Shown one piece after another: positions 54,193 through 63,689 of a stretch of 64,000 nucleotides of DNA. Each line of letters opens with the position of its first letter. The first letter of the stretch is position 1. The notes beneath the pieces were generated by a model that worked only from the letters and a program-made list of their open reading frames with translations, had not been told where the DNA came from and ran no database searches. This DNA is from CAVQFO01 sp963711725 (GTDB lineage: Bacteria > Pseudomonadota > Gammaproteobacteria > Nitrococcales > Aquisalimonadaceae). The stretch lies in NCBI GenBank assembly GCA_963711725.1, contig CAVQFO010000043.1, positions 1 through 64,000 on the forward strand, in the 5' to 3' direction. The translations under genes and the position numbers were made by a program.

Positions 54193-54807
54193 TCAGGAAC
54201 TCTTGCCGCCGCTCCGGGATGAGGCCGACCGCCTGGACGAAGATCCCGAGGCACCAACGCCCGCAGACGCGGCACCGGCCGAAACCACCTTGGCGGTTTC
54301 CTGGGTCGCTTTCTCGGTGGCCTTCCCGGTTTCCTCAGCCATATTCGAGGCGGCGCGGGTCATCCCTTCCTGGATTTCCACTGTCTTGCGGGAGAGATCC
54401 TCCCATATCTTCAGGAATTCCCCCTGGCCGTTAGCGAGGGGCATCAGATGCTCAAGATCCACCTTGCGCGCTCCATCGAACCAGTTGGACCAGAGCTCTT
54501 CGCGGGCACCGATCCAACTGTCCATGGAGGTGCGGAAATTCTCGGTCAGATCCAGGAGCGGCTTCGGGATCTGTTCCGAAGCGGTAATGCTGCGGCACCA
54601 CTGCTCCACGAACTCGCTCTGAGCGCGCAGGCTGTCCTTGACCATCTTCTCCGCCATATCGATATTCTGGCGGTAGTTGCGTTCCATCTCCTTGTTCATC
54701 GGGGAGAAATTGCCCTTCCGAGCGCCTTCCAGCCACTGATTCCAAATGGTTCGGTTCGTCTCTGCCAGATTGTCGAAAAGCTGCTGCATTGGCTGCTTCT
54801 GTGCCAT
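54193..54807 (-). CDS. Phasin-like helical protein of uncertain function
   Basis: A 204-residue all-helical, Trp-rich protein. Two regions look like internal repeats, TNRTIWNQWLEGARKGNF and AREELWSNWFDGARKVDL. A coiled region (MTRAASNMAEETGKATEKA) and a low-complexity Ala/Ser/Arg tail follow. This is the composition of phasins and PhaE-like granule proteins, but I recognise no definite family signature, and no polyhydroxyalkanoate gene is in the window. It starts at ATG 54807 after GGGAAG and stands alone between cysB and serS. Confidence 0.5.
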   Translation of the reverse strand: MAQKQPMQQLFDNLAETNRTIWNQWLEGARKGNFSPMNKEMERNYRQNIDMAEKMVKDSLRAQSEFVEQWCRSITASEQIPKPLLDLTENFRTSMDSWIGAREELWSNWFDGARKVDLEHLMPLANGQGEFLKIWEDLSRKTVEIQEGMTRAASNMAEETGKATEKATQETAKVVSAGAASAGVGASGSSSRRSASSRSGGKSS

Positions 54808-54999
54808 GAACTTCCCATCCCTAAAGTATGTCGTTGCGGATGTCGGTGCGCGAATTACGGCAACGCCGCCACTTCGCCCGGGATAGTGGGACGCTTTGCC
54901 GGGTGCACCTGACCTGCCAAAGGGGGTTACCCCGTACCGAGGATGGGGACATGGAAAACCATCCCAAAGGGGTGGCCATGTAGGAAGATATCTGAAACT

Positions 55000-55021
55000 C
55001 CTGTAAGCCAACTCTTACAGG
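55000..55021. other. Perfect 8-bp inverted repeat
   Basis: CCTGTAAG and CTTACAGG flank a 6-nt spacer in the gap between serS and the phasin-like gene. It may be a weak serS terminator or an operator for the phasin-like gene. No T-tract follows. Confidence 0.4.
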
Positions 55022-55126
55022 CAACTGGAGGCACCTCGGGCGGCCCGCCGAGTGAGCCGACCACGCCGGACAGCCGACGGGCTCAGGCACCCTGAGGCGG
55101 GCGGACATCCCCGGAAAATGTGGCCG

Positions 55127-56404
55127 TCAATCGTCCAGGTAAGCGCGATTGCCCATGTAGGGCTTCAGGGCCTCCGGCACGCGTACCCGGCCATCGGCTT
55201 CCTGGTAGTTTTCAAGAACCGCCACCAGGCAGCGCCCGGCCGCCAGGCCGGAACCGTTGAGCGTGTGCAGCAGCTCGGGCTTTCCGGTTTCCGGATTGCG
55301 CCACCGCGCCTGCATTCGGCGCGCCTGGAAATCCTCGAAGTTGCTGCAGGAGGAGATCTCCCGATAGCGCTGCTGGCCCGGTAGCCAGACCTCCAGGTCA
55401 TAGGTCTTGGCCGCGGAGAACCCCATGTCGCCCGTACACAGGGCCATGACACGATACGGCAGCTCCAATCGGCGCAGCACTTCCTCGGCATGGCCCGTCA
55501 GCGTTTCCAGGGCATCGTAGGACGTCCCCGCTGGCACCAACTGCACTAATTCCACCTTCTCGAATTGATGCTGGCGGATCATGCCCCGGGTGTCCTTGCC
55601 GTGGGAACCGGCCTCCGAACGGAAACAGGGGCTGTGGCACACGAAGCGGGTCGGGACCGCATCGGCCGGCAGGATTTCATCCCGGGCGAGGTTGGTCACG
55701 GGCACTTCCGCGGTGGGAATCAGATAGAACGGCGGATCGCGCTCGATGGCGAACAAGTCCTCCTCGAACTTGGGCAGCTGGCCGGTGCCGCGCAGGGAGT
55801 CGGCGTTGACCATGTACGGCACGTTCACTTCGGTATAGCCGTGCTCGGCGGTGTGAAGATCCAGCATGAATTGAATCAACGCCCGATGAAGCCGCGCCAT
55901 GCCGCTTTTCATCACCACGAAACGGGCCCCGGCAAGCTTGGCGCCGGCATCGAAATCCAGGCCACCGTGGATCTCGCCCAGTTCCACATGATCACGCGGC
56001 TTGAACGGGAACTCTGCCGGCTCGCCGTGGCGACGAACCTCAACGTTGTCGTCCTCGCTCTGCCCTTCGGGAACGCTGGGGTGCGGCAGGTTCGGAATCC
56101 CCAGTTGCAGGGCGTCCAGATCGGAAAGCACGACCTGGAGCTCGGAATCAGCCTCTTTTAGTTTGTCGCCGAGGCTCGCCACCCGGTCCAGCAGCGGCTG
56201 GATGTCCTCGCCGCGCGCCTTGGCCTGGCCGATGCTCTTGGAGCTCTGATTGCGCTCGTTCTGCAGATCCTGGACCTGGACCTGCAATTCCCGCCGGCGA
56301 TCTTCCAGCACCCGATATTGGGCCACATCCAGCTCGAAGCCGCGCTTGAGCAGCGCAGCGGCGACGTCGTCCAGTTCGTTTCGCAGCTTTCTCGGGTCGA
56401 GCAT
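55127..56404 (-). CDS. serS: Seryl-tRNA synthetase
   Basis: A 425-residue class II synthetase. The N-terminal antiparallel coiled coil (about 25-100) binds the long variable arm of tRNA-Ser. Core motifs are GTGQLPKFEEDLFAIE, FRSEAGSHGKDTRGMIRQHQ (motif 2) and LNGSGLAAGRCLVAVLENYQ (motif 3). Last of the ftsK-lolA-rarA-serS gene run. Confidence 0.96.
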   Translation of the reverse strand: MLDPRKLRNELDDVAAALLKRGFELDVAQYRVLEDRRRELQVQVQDLQNERNQSSKSIGQAKARGEDIQPLLDRVASLGDKLKEADSELQVVLSDLDALQLGIPNLPHPSVPEGQSEDDNVEVRRHGEPAEFPFKPRDHVELGEIHGGLDFDAGAKLAGARFVVMKSGMARLHRALIQFMLDLHTAEHGYTEVNVPYMVNADSLRGTGQLPKFEEDLFAIERDPPFYLIPTAEVPVTNLARDEILPADAVPTRFVCHSPCFRSEAGSHGKDTRGMIRQHQFEKVELVQLVPAGTSYDALETLTGHAEEVLRRLELPYRVMALCTGDMGFSAAKTYDLEVWLPGQQRYREISSCSNFEDFQARRMQARWRNPETGKPELLHTLNGSGLAAGRCLVAVLENYQEADGRVRVPEALKPYMGNRAYLDD

Positions 56405-56489
56405 CGACTAACCTTCTCGTCAAAGTTCCATGATTCAGGGCGTCCGCGCGACGCGGCCGCCGCATTGTACCGGCGTTCGCGACACCGTC

Positions 56490-57794
56490 CTACCGCGAGC
56501 CGGATTTGGCCCGGGCGTCCAATTGCCGGAGGTAGGCCAACCGATCGCGGATCTTCCTCTCCAGCCCGCGATCCACCGGCTGGTAATAGGCCCGCTCCGC
56601 CATGCCTTCCGGAAAGTAGTCTTCCCCGGCGGCGTAGCCCTCCGGTTCGTCGTGGGCGTAACGATAGGCCTTGCCGTAACCCAGCTCCCGCATAAGGCGC
56701 GTGGGAGCGTTGCGCAGGTGGACGGGCACCTCGCGGGATCCGCCGGCCCTGGCGTCCTTCATGGCCGCGTTATAGGCAGCGTAGACGGCGTTGCTCTTGG
56801 GCACGCAAGCCAGATAGACCACGGCCTGGGCGAGGGCCAATTCCCCTTCCGGCGCGCCCAGGCGCTCCACCACGTCCCAGGCGTTGAGGGCGGTCTGCAG
56901 GGCCCGTGGATCTGCGTTACCCACATCCTCCGAAGCCATGCGCACAACGCGGCGGGCGATATAGAGAGGGTCGCAGCCGCCGTCCAGCATCCGGCACATC
57001 CAGTACAGGGCGGCATCCGGCGAGGACCCTCGCACGGACTTGTGCAGCGCGGAGATCTGATCGTAAAAGGCCTCCCCACCCTTGTCGAACCGCCGCAGTC
57101 CCGAGCCGGCCGCCTCCTTGACGACCTCCGCGGTAATAAGCCCTTCGGTGCGATCGCTGAGGTCGGCAGCCTGCTCCAGCAGACTCAGGGCCCGTCGCGC
57201 ATCGCCGTCGGCGAGTTCCGCGAGCAAGTCCAGCGCACCAGCGTCGGCGGACACGCCGCCAACCCCCAGGCCGCGGTCTCGGTCTGTCAGGGCGCGCTCC
57301 AGCAGAGCGCGAATATCGGCTTGCTCCAGGCTGCGCAGAACGTAGGTCCGCACCCGCGACAGCAGCGCGTTGTTCAGTTCGAAGGACGGATTCTCGGTGG
57401 TCGCGCCGATGAAGATCAGCGTGCCGTCTTCCACGTACGGAAGAAAGGCGTCCTGCTGGGATTTGTTGAATCGATGGGTTTCATCCACGAACAAGACGGT
57501 GGCGTTGCCCGCCGCCTTGGCCTGTTTCGCCTGGTCCACCGCCGCGCGGATGTCCTTGACGCCGCTCATTACCGCGGAGATCGTCAGGAACTGAGCGCCG
57601 CTGGCCGTGGCGATCAACCGCGCCAGCGTGGTCTTTCCCGTACCGGGCGGCCCCCACAGCACCATGGAATGGGCGCGGCCGGCTTCGATACTCTGGCGCA
57701 GCGGCTTGCCCGGCGCGAGCAGATGCGCCTGGCCCACGAATTCGGACAGGCTCGCCGGCCGCATACGGTCGGCCAGGGGACGGGAATCGGCCAT
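56490..57794 (-). CDS. rarA: Replication-associated recombination protein A (RarA/MgsA)
   Basis: A 434-residue AAA+ ATPase acting at stalled replication forks with RecA and SSB. Walker A is WGPPGTGKTTLARLIA, Walker B VLFVDETHRFNKSQQD, followed by sensor FIGATTENPSFELN. The C-terminal tetramerisation domain has EPEGYAAGEDYFPEGM. Start ATG 57794 (MADSRPLADRMRP). It is 7 nt after lolA. Confidence 0.95.
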   Translation of the reverse strand: MADSRPLADRMRPASLSEFVGQAHLLAPGKPLRQSIEAGRAHSMVLWGPPGTGKTTLARLIATASGAQFLTISAVMSGVKDIRAAVDQAKQAKAAGNATVLFVDETHRFNKSQQDAFLPYVEDGTLIFIGATTENPSFELNNALLSRVRTYVLRSLEQADIRALLERALTDRDRGLGVGGVSADAGALDLLAELADGDARRALSLLEQAADLSDRTEGLITAEVVKEAAGSGLRRFDKGGEAFYDQISALHKSVRGSSPDAALYWMCRMLDGGCDPLYIARRVVRMASEDVGNADPRALQTALNAWDVVERLGAPEGELALAQAVVYLACVPKSNAVYAAYNAAMKDARAGGSREVPVHLRNAPTRLMRELGYGKAYRYAHDEPEGYAAGEDYFPEGMAERAYYQPVDRGLERKIRDRLAYLRQLDARAKSGSR

Positions 57795-57801
57795 CGACGC
57801 C

Positions 57802-58458
57802 TTACTGCTCACTGCCGCCCTCGCCGCCGGCATTGCCGAGGACATCCACCCCCTTGGGCGGCTGGAACTCGAACAGAGCTGGCTGCAAGTCCGGATTGCG
57901 CTTCAGGTTCTGGAAGGTCAGTTTGGTCACATGACCCATACTGCCTTCCACTTCCACGGCGGCCGGTGTATCGCCGTTGAACTTCAAGCGGATCGCGTTC
58001 AGATCCCAGGCCTGGGTGCGCGGTGTCAGCACCACCCACTGGCCGTCCTCGGCGATCGTGAACTCCCGCTTGAGATCGGACCAGTTGCCGCTCAGCATCA
58101 GCGCGGGGCCAGCCCCCAGGGCCGCCTTCATGGGCCGCACGGTAACTTGTTCCAGGTCCACGTCGTACACCCACAGATTCTTGCCGTCGGCGATGATCTT
58201 CTGCTCGAACGGCTCGGTGTACACCCAGTTGAATCGGTTGGGTCGGGCGATGGCCATATGGCCGCGGGTGTGGTCCACCACATCACCCGACTGATTGATC
58301 GTGCTCTGCCGGAAATCGCCGCTCAAGGTATGCACGGACGTGAAGTAGTTTTCCAGGGCCTGGGTGGGCGCGCCGGCCCAGGCCGCGGGAACGCCGGCAC
58401 CGGAGGCAAGCACTAGCATGAAGACCAGCTTGGACATTGAACGCATGGACGGTTCCAT
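57802..58458 (-). CDS. lolA: Outer-membrane lipoprotein carrier protein LolA
   Basis: A 218-residue periplasmic chaperone that carries lipoproteins from LolCDE to LolB. A signal peptide (MSKLVFMLVLASGAGVPAAWA) is followed by LENYFTSVHTLSGDFRQSTI, RPNRFNWVYTEPFEQKIIAD and NLWVYDVDLEQVTVRP, all typical. The start could also be the internal ATG at 58446. Upstream frame extension into the repeat element is not real coding. Confidence 0.92.
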   Translation of the reverse strand: MEPSMRSMSKLVFMLVLASGAGVPAAWAGAPTQALENYFTSVHTLSGDFRQSTINQSGDVVDHTRGHMAIARPNRFNWVYTEPFEQKIIADGKNLWVYDVDLEQVTVRPMKAALGAGPALMLSGNWSDLKREFTIAEDGQWVVLTPRTQAWDLNAIRLKFNGDTPAAVEVEGSMGHVTKLTFQNLKRNPDLQPALFEFQPPKGVDVLGNAGGEGGSEQ

Positions 58459-58497
58459 TCGGTTGATGGTGCGTTGAAGCGGGCGGCCGCCCGGGGC

Positions 58498-58762
58498 TAG
58501 TGTCGTGTCATCCATCGCTTGCCGTGTTCAGTTGGTCTGTCAGCGTTCCTGGCAAGGCGCGGCTCGAAGTCGAATGGCCCAGCCCTTTGCAAGAGCCGAA
58601 ACGCCGCCGGGGCGCTGACAGACCAACCCTTCGCCCCCCCAGTGGTGTTCCGCCGCCGTGTTGCGCCCCTTGCCAAGGGCCCGCCATTGCCTGCGCGCCG
58701 CGCCTTGCAGCAAAACACCACAGGGGTGCTGAACACGGCAATCGATGGATGACACGACTCTA
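58498..58762. mobile_element. MITE-like element with 34-nt terminal inverted repeats and TA flanks
   Basis: The left end (58498-58531) and the complement of the right end (58729-58762) read TAGTGTCGTGTCATCCATCG... and TAGAGTCGTGTCATCCATCG..., 34 nt with two mismatches. A TA dinucleotide bounds each end, as for IS630/Tc1-mariner targets. Further nested inverted repeats occur inside (TTGGTCTGTCAGCG / CGCTGACAGACCAA; GCAAGGCGCGGC / GCCGCGCCTTGC). It encodes no transposase; four overlapping open frames are by-products of its GC content. It separates ftsK, whose TAG stop lies in its edge, from lolA. Confidence 0.82.
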
Positions 58763-61072
58763 ATCCTTGGGAGGCGGAGGTGCGATGACTTCGCGGCCGC
58801 CATTGGACTGCAGCGGCCCAACGATGCCGGCGACTTCCATTTCCTCGACCAATCGCGCGGCGCGGTTGTAGCCGATCTTGAGGCGCCGCTGAACGCCGGA
58901 GATGGACGCCCGACGGGTCTCGGTAACGATACGCACGGCTTGATCGTAAAGCGGATCGGCTTCGCCGTCGCTCTCGCCGGGCAGCCCCGGGATGGGCAGG
59001 GATTCGCTGCTTTCTTCCAGAATGCCGTCGACATAGTCCGGCTCTCCGGTCTGACGCAGATACTTCACCACTTCATGCACTTCCCGATCCGCCACAAAGG
59101 CGCCGTGAACACGCGTGGGCGGCCCACTACCCGGCGACACGAACAGCATGTCGCCGTGACCCAGCAAAGCCTCCGCGCCCATCTGGTCCAGGATGGTGCG
59201 GGAATCGATCTTCGAGGACACCTGGAAGGCAATGCGCGTGGGGATGTTAGCCTTGATCAAACCGGTGATCACGTCCACCGACGGGCGCTGGGTGGCGAGA
59301 ATCAGGTGCAGACCGGCGGCACGGGCCTTCTGCGCCAGCCGCGCGATCAGCTCCTCCACCTTCTTGCCGACCATCATCATCATGTCGGCGAATTCGTCGA
59401 CCACCACTACCACGTAGGGCAGCGGCTCCAGGGTGGGCACCTCGGGCGGCTCGTCGGCGTAGAGCTCGGCATCGGTCGGCTTGTACAGCGGATCCTTTAG
59501 CGGGGTCCCCTGCTCCTCCGCGTCGCGGACCTTGCGGTTGTAACCGGAGATGTTGCGAACGCCCAGCGCGGCCATCAGCCGATAGCGGCGTTCCATCTCG
59601 CCAACGCACCACCGCAGCGCGTTGGCCGCTTCCTTCATGTCGGTTACCACCGGCGCCAGCAGGTGCGGGATGCCCTCGTAGACCGACAGCTCCAACATCT
59701 TCGGGTCGATCATGATCAGGCGCACGTCTTCCGGCTTGTTCTTGTAGAGCAGACTCAGAATCATCGCGTTGACGCCTACCGACTTGCCGGAACCGGTGGT
59801 GCCGGCAACCAGCAGGTGTGGCATTTTCCCCAGATCCACCACCACGGGCTGGCCGCCGATGTCCTTGCCCAGAGCCAGGGAAAGGGGTGAATGCGCCCTC
59901 TCCCACTGCTCCGAGCGGATGATCTCGCTGAAAGCAATCAGCTGCCGCTGTTCGTTGGGTATCTCCAGGCCCACCACTGACTTGCCCGGAATCACCTCCA
60001 CCACGCGCACGCTGATCACGGACAGCGCGCGGGCCAGGTCCTTGGACAAATTGCTGATCTGGCTGACCTTGACGCCGGCCGCAGGCTGGACTTCGAAACG
60101 CGTAATCACCGGGCCGGGTTGCACGGCCACGACTTCCACCTCCACACCGAAGTCCTTGAGCTTGAGCTCCAGCTGACGGGACATGGCAGCCAGGGCATCC
60201 TTGGTATAGCCCTGGGTCTGCTGGGGCGGCGGCTCCAGCAGCCGTGCCGGCGGCAGACCCTCGGCCCGCTCACCCTCGAACAGGGATATCTGCTGCTCCT
60301 TCACGGCCTTCTTGCCGGGCTTGAGCTGGGGCACCACGGGTTCAATCTTGGGCGGCTTCCGGGTCCGCGCCTTTTCCACGTCCCGTTCCCGGGCCTCGAA
60401 GCGGGCCTTGCGGGCGCGGCGCCCCGCCATGTAGTCCCGGAACCGATTCAACTGCCTGGCGCCATAGGCAACCGCCATCAGCGTGAGCCGGCCGGTGGCG
60501 TCCATCAGCGCCAGCCAGGAGAGGCCCGTGAACAACGTAACCCCCGCAAGGAACAGTGAAAGCATCAACAGGGTGGCCCCCAGGACGTCCACTACCCCGC
60601 GCAGGGCACCGCCCACCAGATCACCGACGATCCCCCCGGTGCTGAGGGGCAGCGTGCCCGCCGGCGCCTGAAAATAGAGCCAGCACAGCGCCGCGCCGGC
60701 GACGACGGTGGTCACGAACCCGCCCGCCCGCAGGCTGAACACTCCCCAGTGGAATTCACCGTCGCGCCGCTGCCAGCGATACGCCAGCAGGCCGGAATAG
60801 GCGATCATCACCGGAAACAGGAATGCCATGTAACCGAACAGCGAAAGGAACACATCCGCCAACCAGGCCCCCGCGACACCGCCGAAATTGCGGACGGCCC
60901 CACCCACGCCGCTGAAGCTCCAACCCGGATCATTGGGGCTGTAGCTGACCAGCGCACACAGCAGGTAAATGGCGATCGCCACCAACAGGAACAGGCTGGC
61001 CTCGCGCAGGCCTCGCGTCACGTGGTGCCCCAGTGGTGAAGGCAGTTTCTTTTCCGTACGGGTTTCGGCCAC
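58760..61072 (-). CDS. ftsK: DNA translocase FtsK
   Basis: A 770-residue divisome protein that pumps chromosome termini to dif and activates XerCD. Four N-terminal membrane helices (about 25-190) are followed by a short linker (the long Pro/Gln linker of E. coli is missing), then the alpha/beta motor with Walker A AGTTGSGKSVGVNAM and Walker B PYVVVVVDEFADMMMM. The C-terminal gamma domain (ISGVQRRLKIGYNRAARLVE) reads KOPS. Its TAG stop coincides with the edge of the MITE-like element. Confidence 0.95.
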   Translation of the reverse strand: MAETRTEKKLPSPLGHHVTRGLREASLFLLVAIAIYLLCALVSYSPNDPGWSFSGVGGAVRNFGGVAGAWLADVFLSLFGYMAFLFPVMIAYSGLLAYRWQRRDGEFHWGVFSLRAGGFVTTVVAGAALCWLYFQAPAGTLPLSTGGIVGDLVGGALRGVVDVLGATLLMLSLFLAGVTLFTGLSWLALMDATGRLTLMAVAYGARQLNRFRDYMAGRRARKARFEARERDVEKARTRKPPKIEPVVPQLKPGKKAVKEQQISLFEGERAEGLPPARLLEPPPQQTQGYTKDALAAMSRQLELKLKDFGVEVEVVAVQPGPVITRFEVQPAAGVKVSQISNLSKDLARALSVISVRVVEVIPGKSVVGLEIPNEQRQLIAFSEIIRSEQWERAHSPLSLALGKDIGGQPVVVDLGKMPHLLVAGTTGSGKSVGVNAMILSLLYKNKPEDVRLIMIDPKMLELSVYEGIPHLLAPVVTDMKEAANALRWCVGEMERRYRLMAALGVRNISGYNRKVRDAEEQGTPLKDPLYKPTDAELYADEPPEVPTLEPLPYVVVVVDEFADMMMMVGKKVEELIARLAQKARAAGLHLILATQRPSVDVITGLIKANIPTRIAFQVSSKIDSRTILDQMGAEALLGHGDMLFVSPGSGPPTRVHGAFVADREVHEVVKYLRQTGEPDYVDGILEESSESLPIPGLPGESDGEADPLYDQAVRIVTETRRASISGVQRRLKIGYNRAARLVEEMEVAGIVGPLQSNGGREVIAPPPPKD

Positions 61073-61434
61073 GGTTTTCTTCAGATAATCCGCAATATGA
61101 GAAACAAACTATAACAGCTTGATCACTCGATCTTTTAGTCTAAATATTGTTGCCAGTCCACGACAGTGTCAGCACTGGTGGCAGCCGGATCCGGCCCAGG
61201 GCGGCTGGGGGTTACCATAGTCCGTCGCCCCATCGGTCGCAATGCACGCAGACGTTCCCGTGGCCGGCGGGCGGCACCCAGGCCGATTCTTTACCGTGCA
61301 ATGGGGATTCCGTACCATTATCGCATCTTCGAGGGTCGTCCCGTCGGCGGCCGCGCCACCCGCAAGCCCCTCTCAGCGAGCGCGCCCTGTCCGGGGCGAA
61401 AACCCGACAAGCAAATGTGTTGGAGTGAGTATAC
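61073..61434. other. Divergent ftsK-trxB intergenic region
   Basis: This 362-bp gap is AT-rich near ftsK. On the minus strand a TATAGT box lies about 35 nt before the ftsK ATG. On the plus strand TTGATC and AAATAT with about 17 nt spacing near 61118-61146 could drive trxB. A GGAGTGA ribosome site precedes the trxB ATG. The GC-rich middle holds short open frames that I do not consider genes. Confidence 0.4.
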
Positions 61435-62391
61435 ATGAGCGAGGTCAAACACTGCCGCCTGCTGATCCTGGGATCCGGCCCCGCCGGCTACACTGCGGCG
61501 GTCTATGCCGCGCGTGCGAACCTCAACCCCGTGATCGTAACCGGCCTGGAACAGGGCGGGCAGCTCATGACCACCACCGACGTGGACAACTGGCCCGGCG
61601 ATCCTGAAGGCGTGCAGGGCCCGGAGCTCATGGAACGGATGCTCAAGCATGCCCAGCGCTTCGACACTGAAATCGTTTTCGACACGGTTACCGAGACCAA
61701 GCTCGACAAACGTCCTCTTGAACTTCAGGGCGACTCGGGCGCCCTCTATACTGCCGATGCCTTGATCATCGCCACCGGCGCCACCGCCCGCTATCTGGGC
61801 CTGGACTCGGAAGAGGCCTACAAGGGCCGAGGCGTGTCCGCCTGCGCCACCTGCGATGGTTTCTTCTACCGCAACCAGAAGGTCGCGGTGGTCGGCGGCG
61901 GGAACACCGCCATCGAGGAAGCCTTGTACCTGTCCAATATCGCCTCCGAAGTCACTTTGATTCACCGCCGGGATGAACTCCGAGGCGAGAAGATCCTCCG
62001 GGATCAGCTCATGGACAAGGTAAACAACGGGAACATCCGCGTGGAATGGAATCACGTCGTGAAGGAAGTGCTGGGAGACGACGCCGGAGTCACCGGCGTG
62101 CGCCTGGAAAACACGGCCGACGGTTCCTCCAAGGATCTGGACATCCACGGCCTGTTTGTCGCCATCGGCCATGACCCGAACACCGGCATCTTCCAGGGTC
62201 AGCTGGACATGGAAGGCGGCTACATCAAGGTCCAGTCCGGCTTGGGCGGCAACGCCACCGCCACAAGCGCCCCGGGTGTGTTCGCCGCCGGCGACGTAAT
62301 GGATCATGTGTATCGACAGGCCGTCACATCGGCGGGCACGGGCTGCATGGCGGCGCTGGACGCGGAAAAGTACCTGGACGCCCTGCAGTAA
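61435..62391 (+). CDS. trxB: Thioredoxin-disulfide reductase
   Basis: A 318-residue flavoenzyme passing electrons from NADPH to thioredoxin. FAD binding LILGSGPAGYTAAVYAARA, redox-active CATC in VSACATCDGFFYRNQKV, NADPH binding VVGGGNTAIEEALYLS, and the late FAD motif PGVFAAGDVMDHVYRQA. Length matches E. coli TrxB (321). First of a trxB-DUF482-aat run. Confidence 0.96.
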   Translation: MSEVKHCRLLILGSGPAGYTAAVYAARANLNPVIVTGLEQGGQLMTTTDVDNWPGDPEGVQGPELMERMLKHAQRFDTEIVFDTVTETKLDKRPLELQGDSGALYTADALIIATGATARYLGLDSEEAYKGRGVSACATCDGFFYRNQKVAVVGGGNTAIEEALYLSNIASEVTLIHRRDELRGEKILRDQLMDKVNNGNIRVEWNHVVKEVLGDDAGVTGVRLENTADGSSKDLDIHGLFVAIGHDPNTGIFQGQLDMEGGYIKVQSGLGGNATATSAPGVFAAGDVMDHVYRQAVTSAGTGCMAALDAEKYLDALQ

Positions 62392-62492
62392 GGCTGAGCG
62401 CAAGACCGGAACCGCTTGAAGTCCGGGGCTCGCGCCCTCCATCTAGGGCCGTCCAAACACCCGCCACGGCGGCGTGGCAAACACGCCTGCCG

Positions 62493-63672
62493 GTGCCCGG
62501 CACGAATTCCCGAAAAGGTCAGTATTTGCATACCACCGTCCACGATCATCTCGACGACCTCCAGGCGGCGGACTGGAACGCCCTTACGGGTTCCGACAAT
62601 CCGTTCCTGCGGCATGAGTTCCTGGCCGCCCTGGAACGCCACCGTTGCGCGGCGCCGGAAACCGGCTGGATGCCCCGCCACATCACCTGCACCCGAGACG
62701 GCGCACTCGTGGGCGCCATGCCCTGCTACCTCAAAGACCATTCCTGGGGTGAATTCGTTTTCGATTTCGCCTGGGCCGACGCCTACGAACGCTACGGCCG
62801 GCGCTACTATCCGAAGCTGGTTTGCGCGGTACCCTACACACCCGCCACCGGGCCGCGGCTGCTCATACACCAGGAGGCGGATCGGGAAGCGGTGGCTCAG
62901 GCATTGATCGGCGAGGCAATGGACCTTGCGACCGAGGAGGGCCTGTCATCGGCCCATTGGCTTTTCCCGTCTCCCGCGCAACACCCGCATTTTGCCGAAG
63001 CCGGATTGTCCAGACGGCTGGGCTGCCAGTTTCACTGGCACAACCGGGGCTACACCGATTTCGATCATTTCCTCTCGGCCTTTTCATCCAAGAAGCGCAA
63101 GAACGTCAACCGCGAGCGGCGTCAGGCCCGGGAGACGGGAATCGAAATCCGCACCTTGCACGGCTCCGAGATCGGGCCGTCGATGTGGACGGCCTTTCAC
63201 GACTTCTACCGCGACACGTTCTTCCGCCACGGCAACATGCCCATGTTGTCGCTTGAATTCTTCCGGGAACTCGGGGCGGCCCTGGGCGAACAGGTGGTCA
63301 TGATCGCCGGGTTCCGGGGGAACCGACCCGGTGGCGGCCAGCCTGTTTCTGCGGGGCGCCGACACGCTGTACGGCCGCTACTGGGGCGCTTCGGAACACG
63401 CGGAGGGCCTGCACTTTGAAATTTGCTACTACCAGGGAATCGACTACTGTATTCGACACAAACTGTCGCGCTTCGAGCCGGGCGCCCAAGGTGAACACAA
63501 GATCAGCCGGGGGTTCCTGCCCACGGAAACCCGGTCGTACCATTGGATACCCGATCCGGTATTCCGCCACGCCATCGACGATTTCCTCAGGCGCGAAGAA
63601 CGGATGATGCGCGGCTATATTGAAGAGATGAATACGCGCAGCCCCTACCGGCAAAGCGACCCGGCAGAGTGA
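62493..63672 (+). CDS. DUF482/FemAB-like GNAT-fold acyltransferase (one frameshift)
   Basis: A protein of about 392 residues of the DUF482 family (GNAT-like fold, often labelled peptidoglycan-biosynthesis-like). N-terminal LRHEFLAALERH and GAMPCYLKDHSWGEFVFDFA are typical. The C-terminal half is in another frame: GADTLYGRYWGASEHAEGLH and ICYYQGIDYCI. One extra C or G in CCCGG near 63326-63332 explains the shift (restored GNRPVAASLFLRG). The start is a GTG at 62493 or possibly a TTG near 62526. The substrate is unknown. It lies between trxB and aat. Confidence 0.82.
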
Positions 63673-63689
63673 ATCGCCCGTTTTCGACC

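Noticed and set aside
58500..58763. Overlapping 77-88-codon frames on both strands within the repeat element
   Set aside because: They arise from GC-rich palindromic sequence, have no ribosome sites or similarity, and begin in the terminal inverted repeats.
61166..61438. 90-codon frame between ftsK and trxB
   Set aside because: Arg/Pro-rich composition, no ribosome site, no recognisable family, and it overlaps the trxB start.
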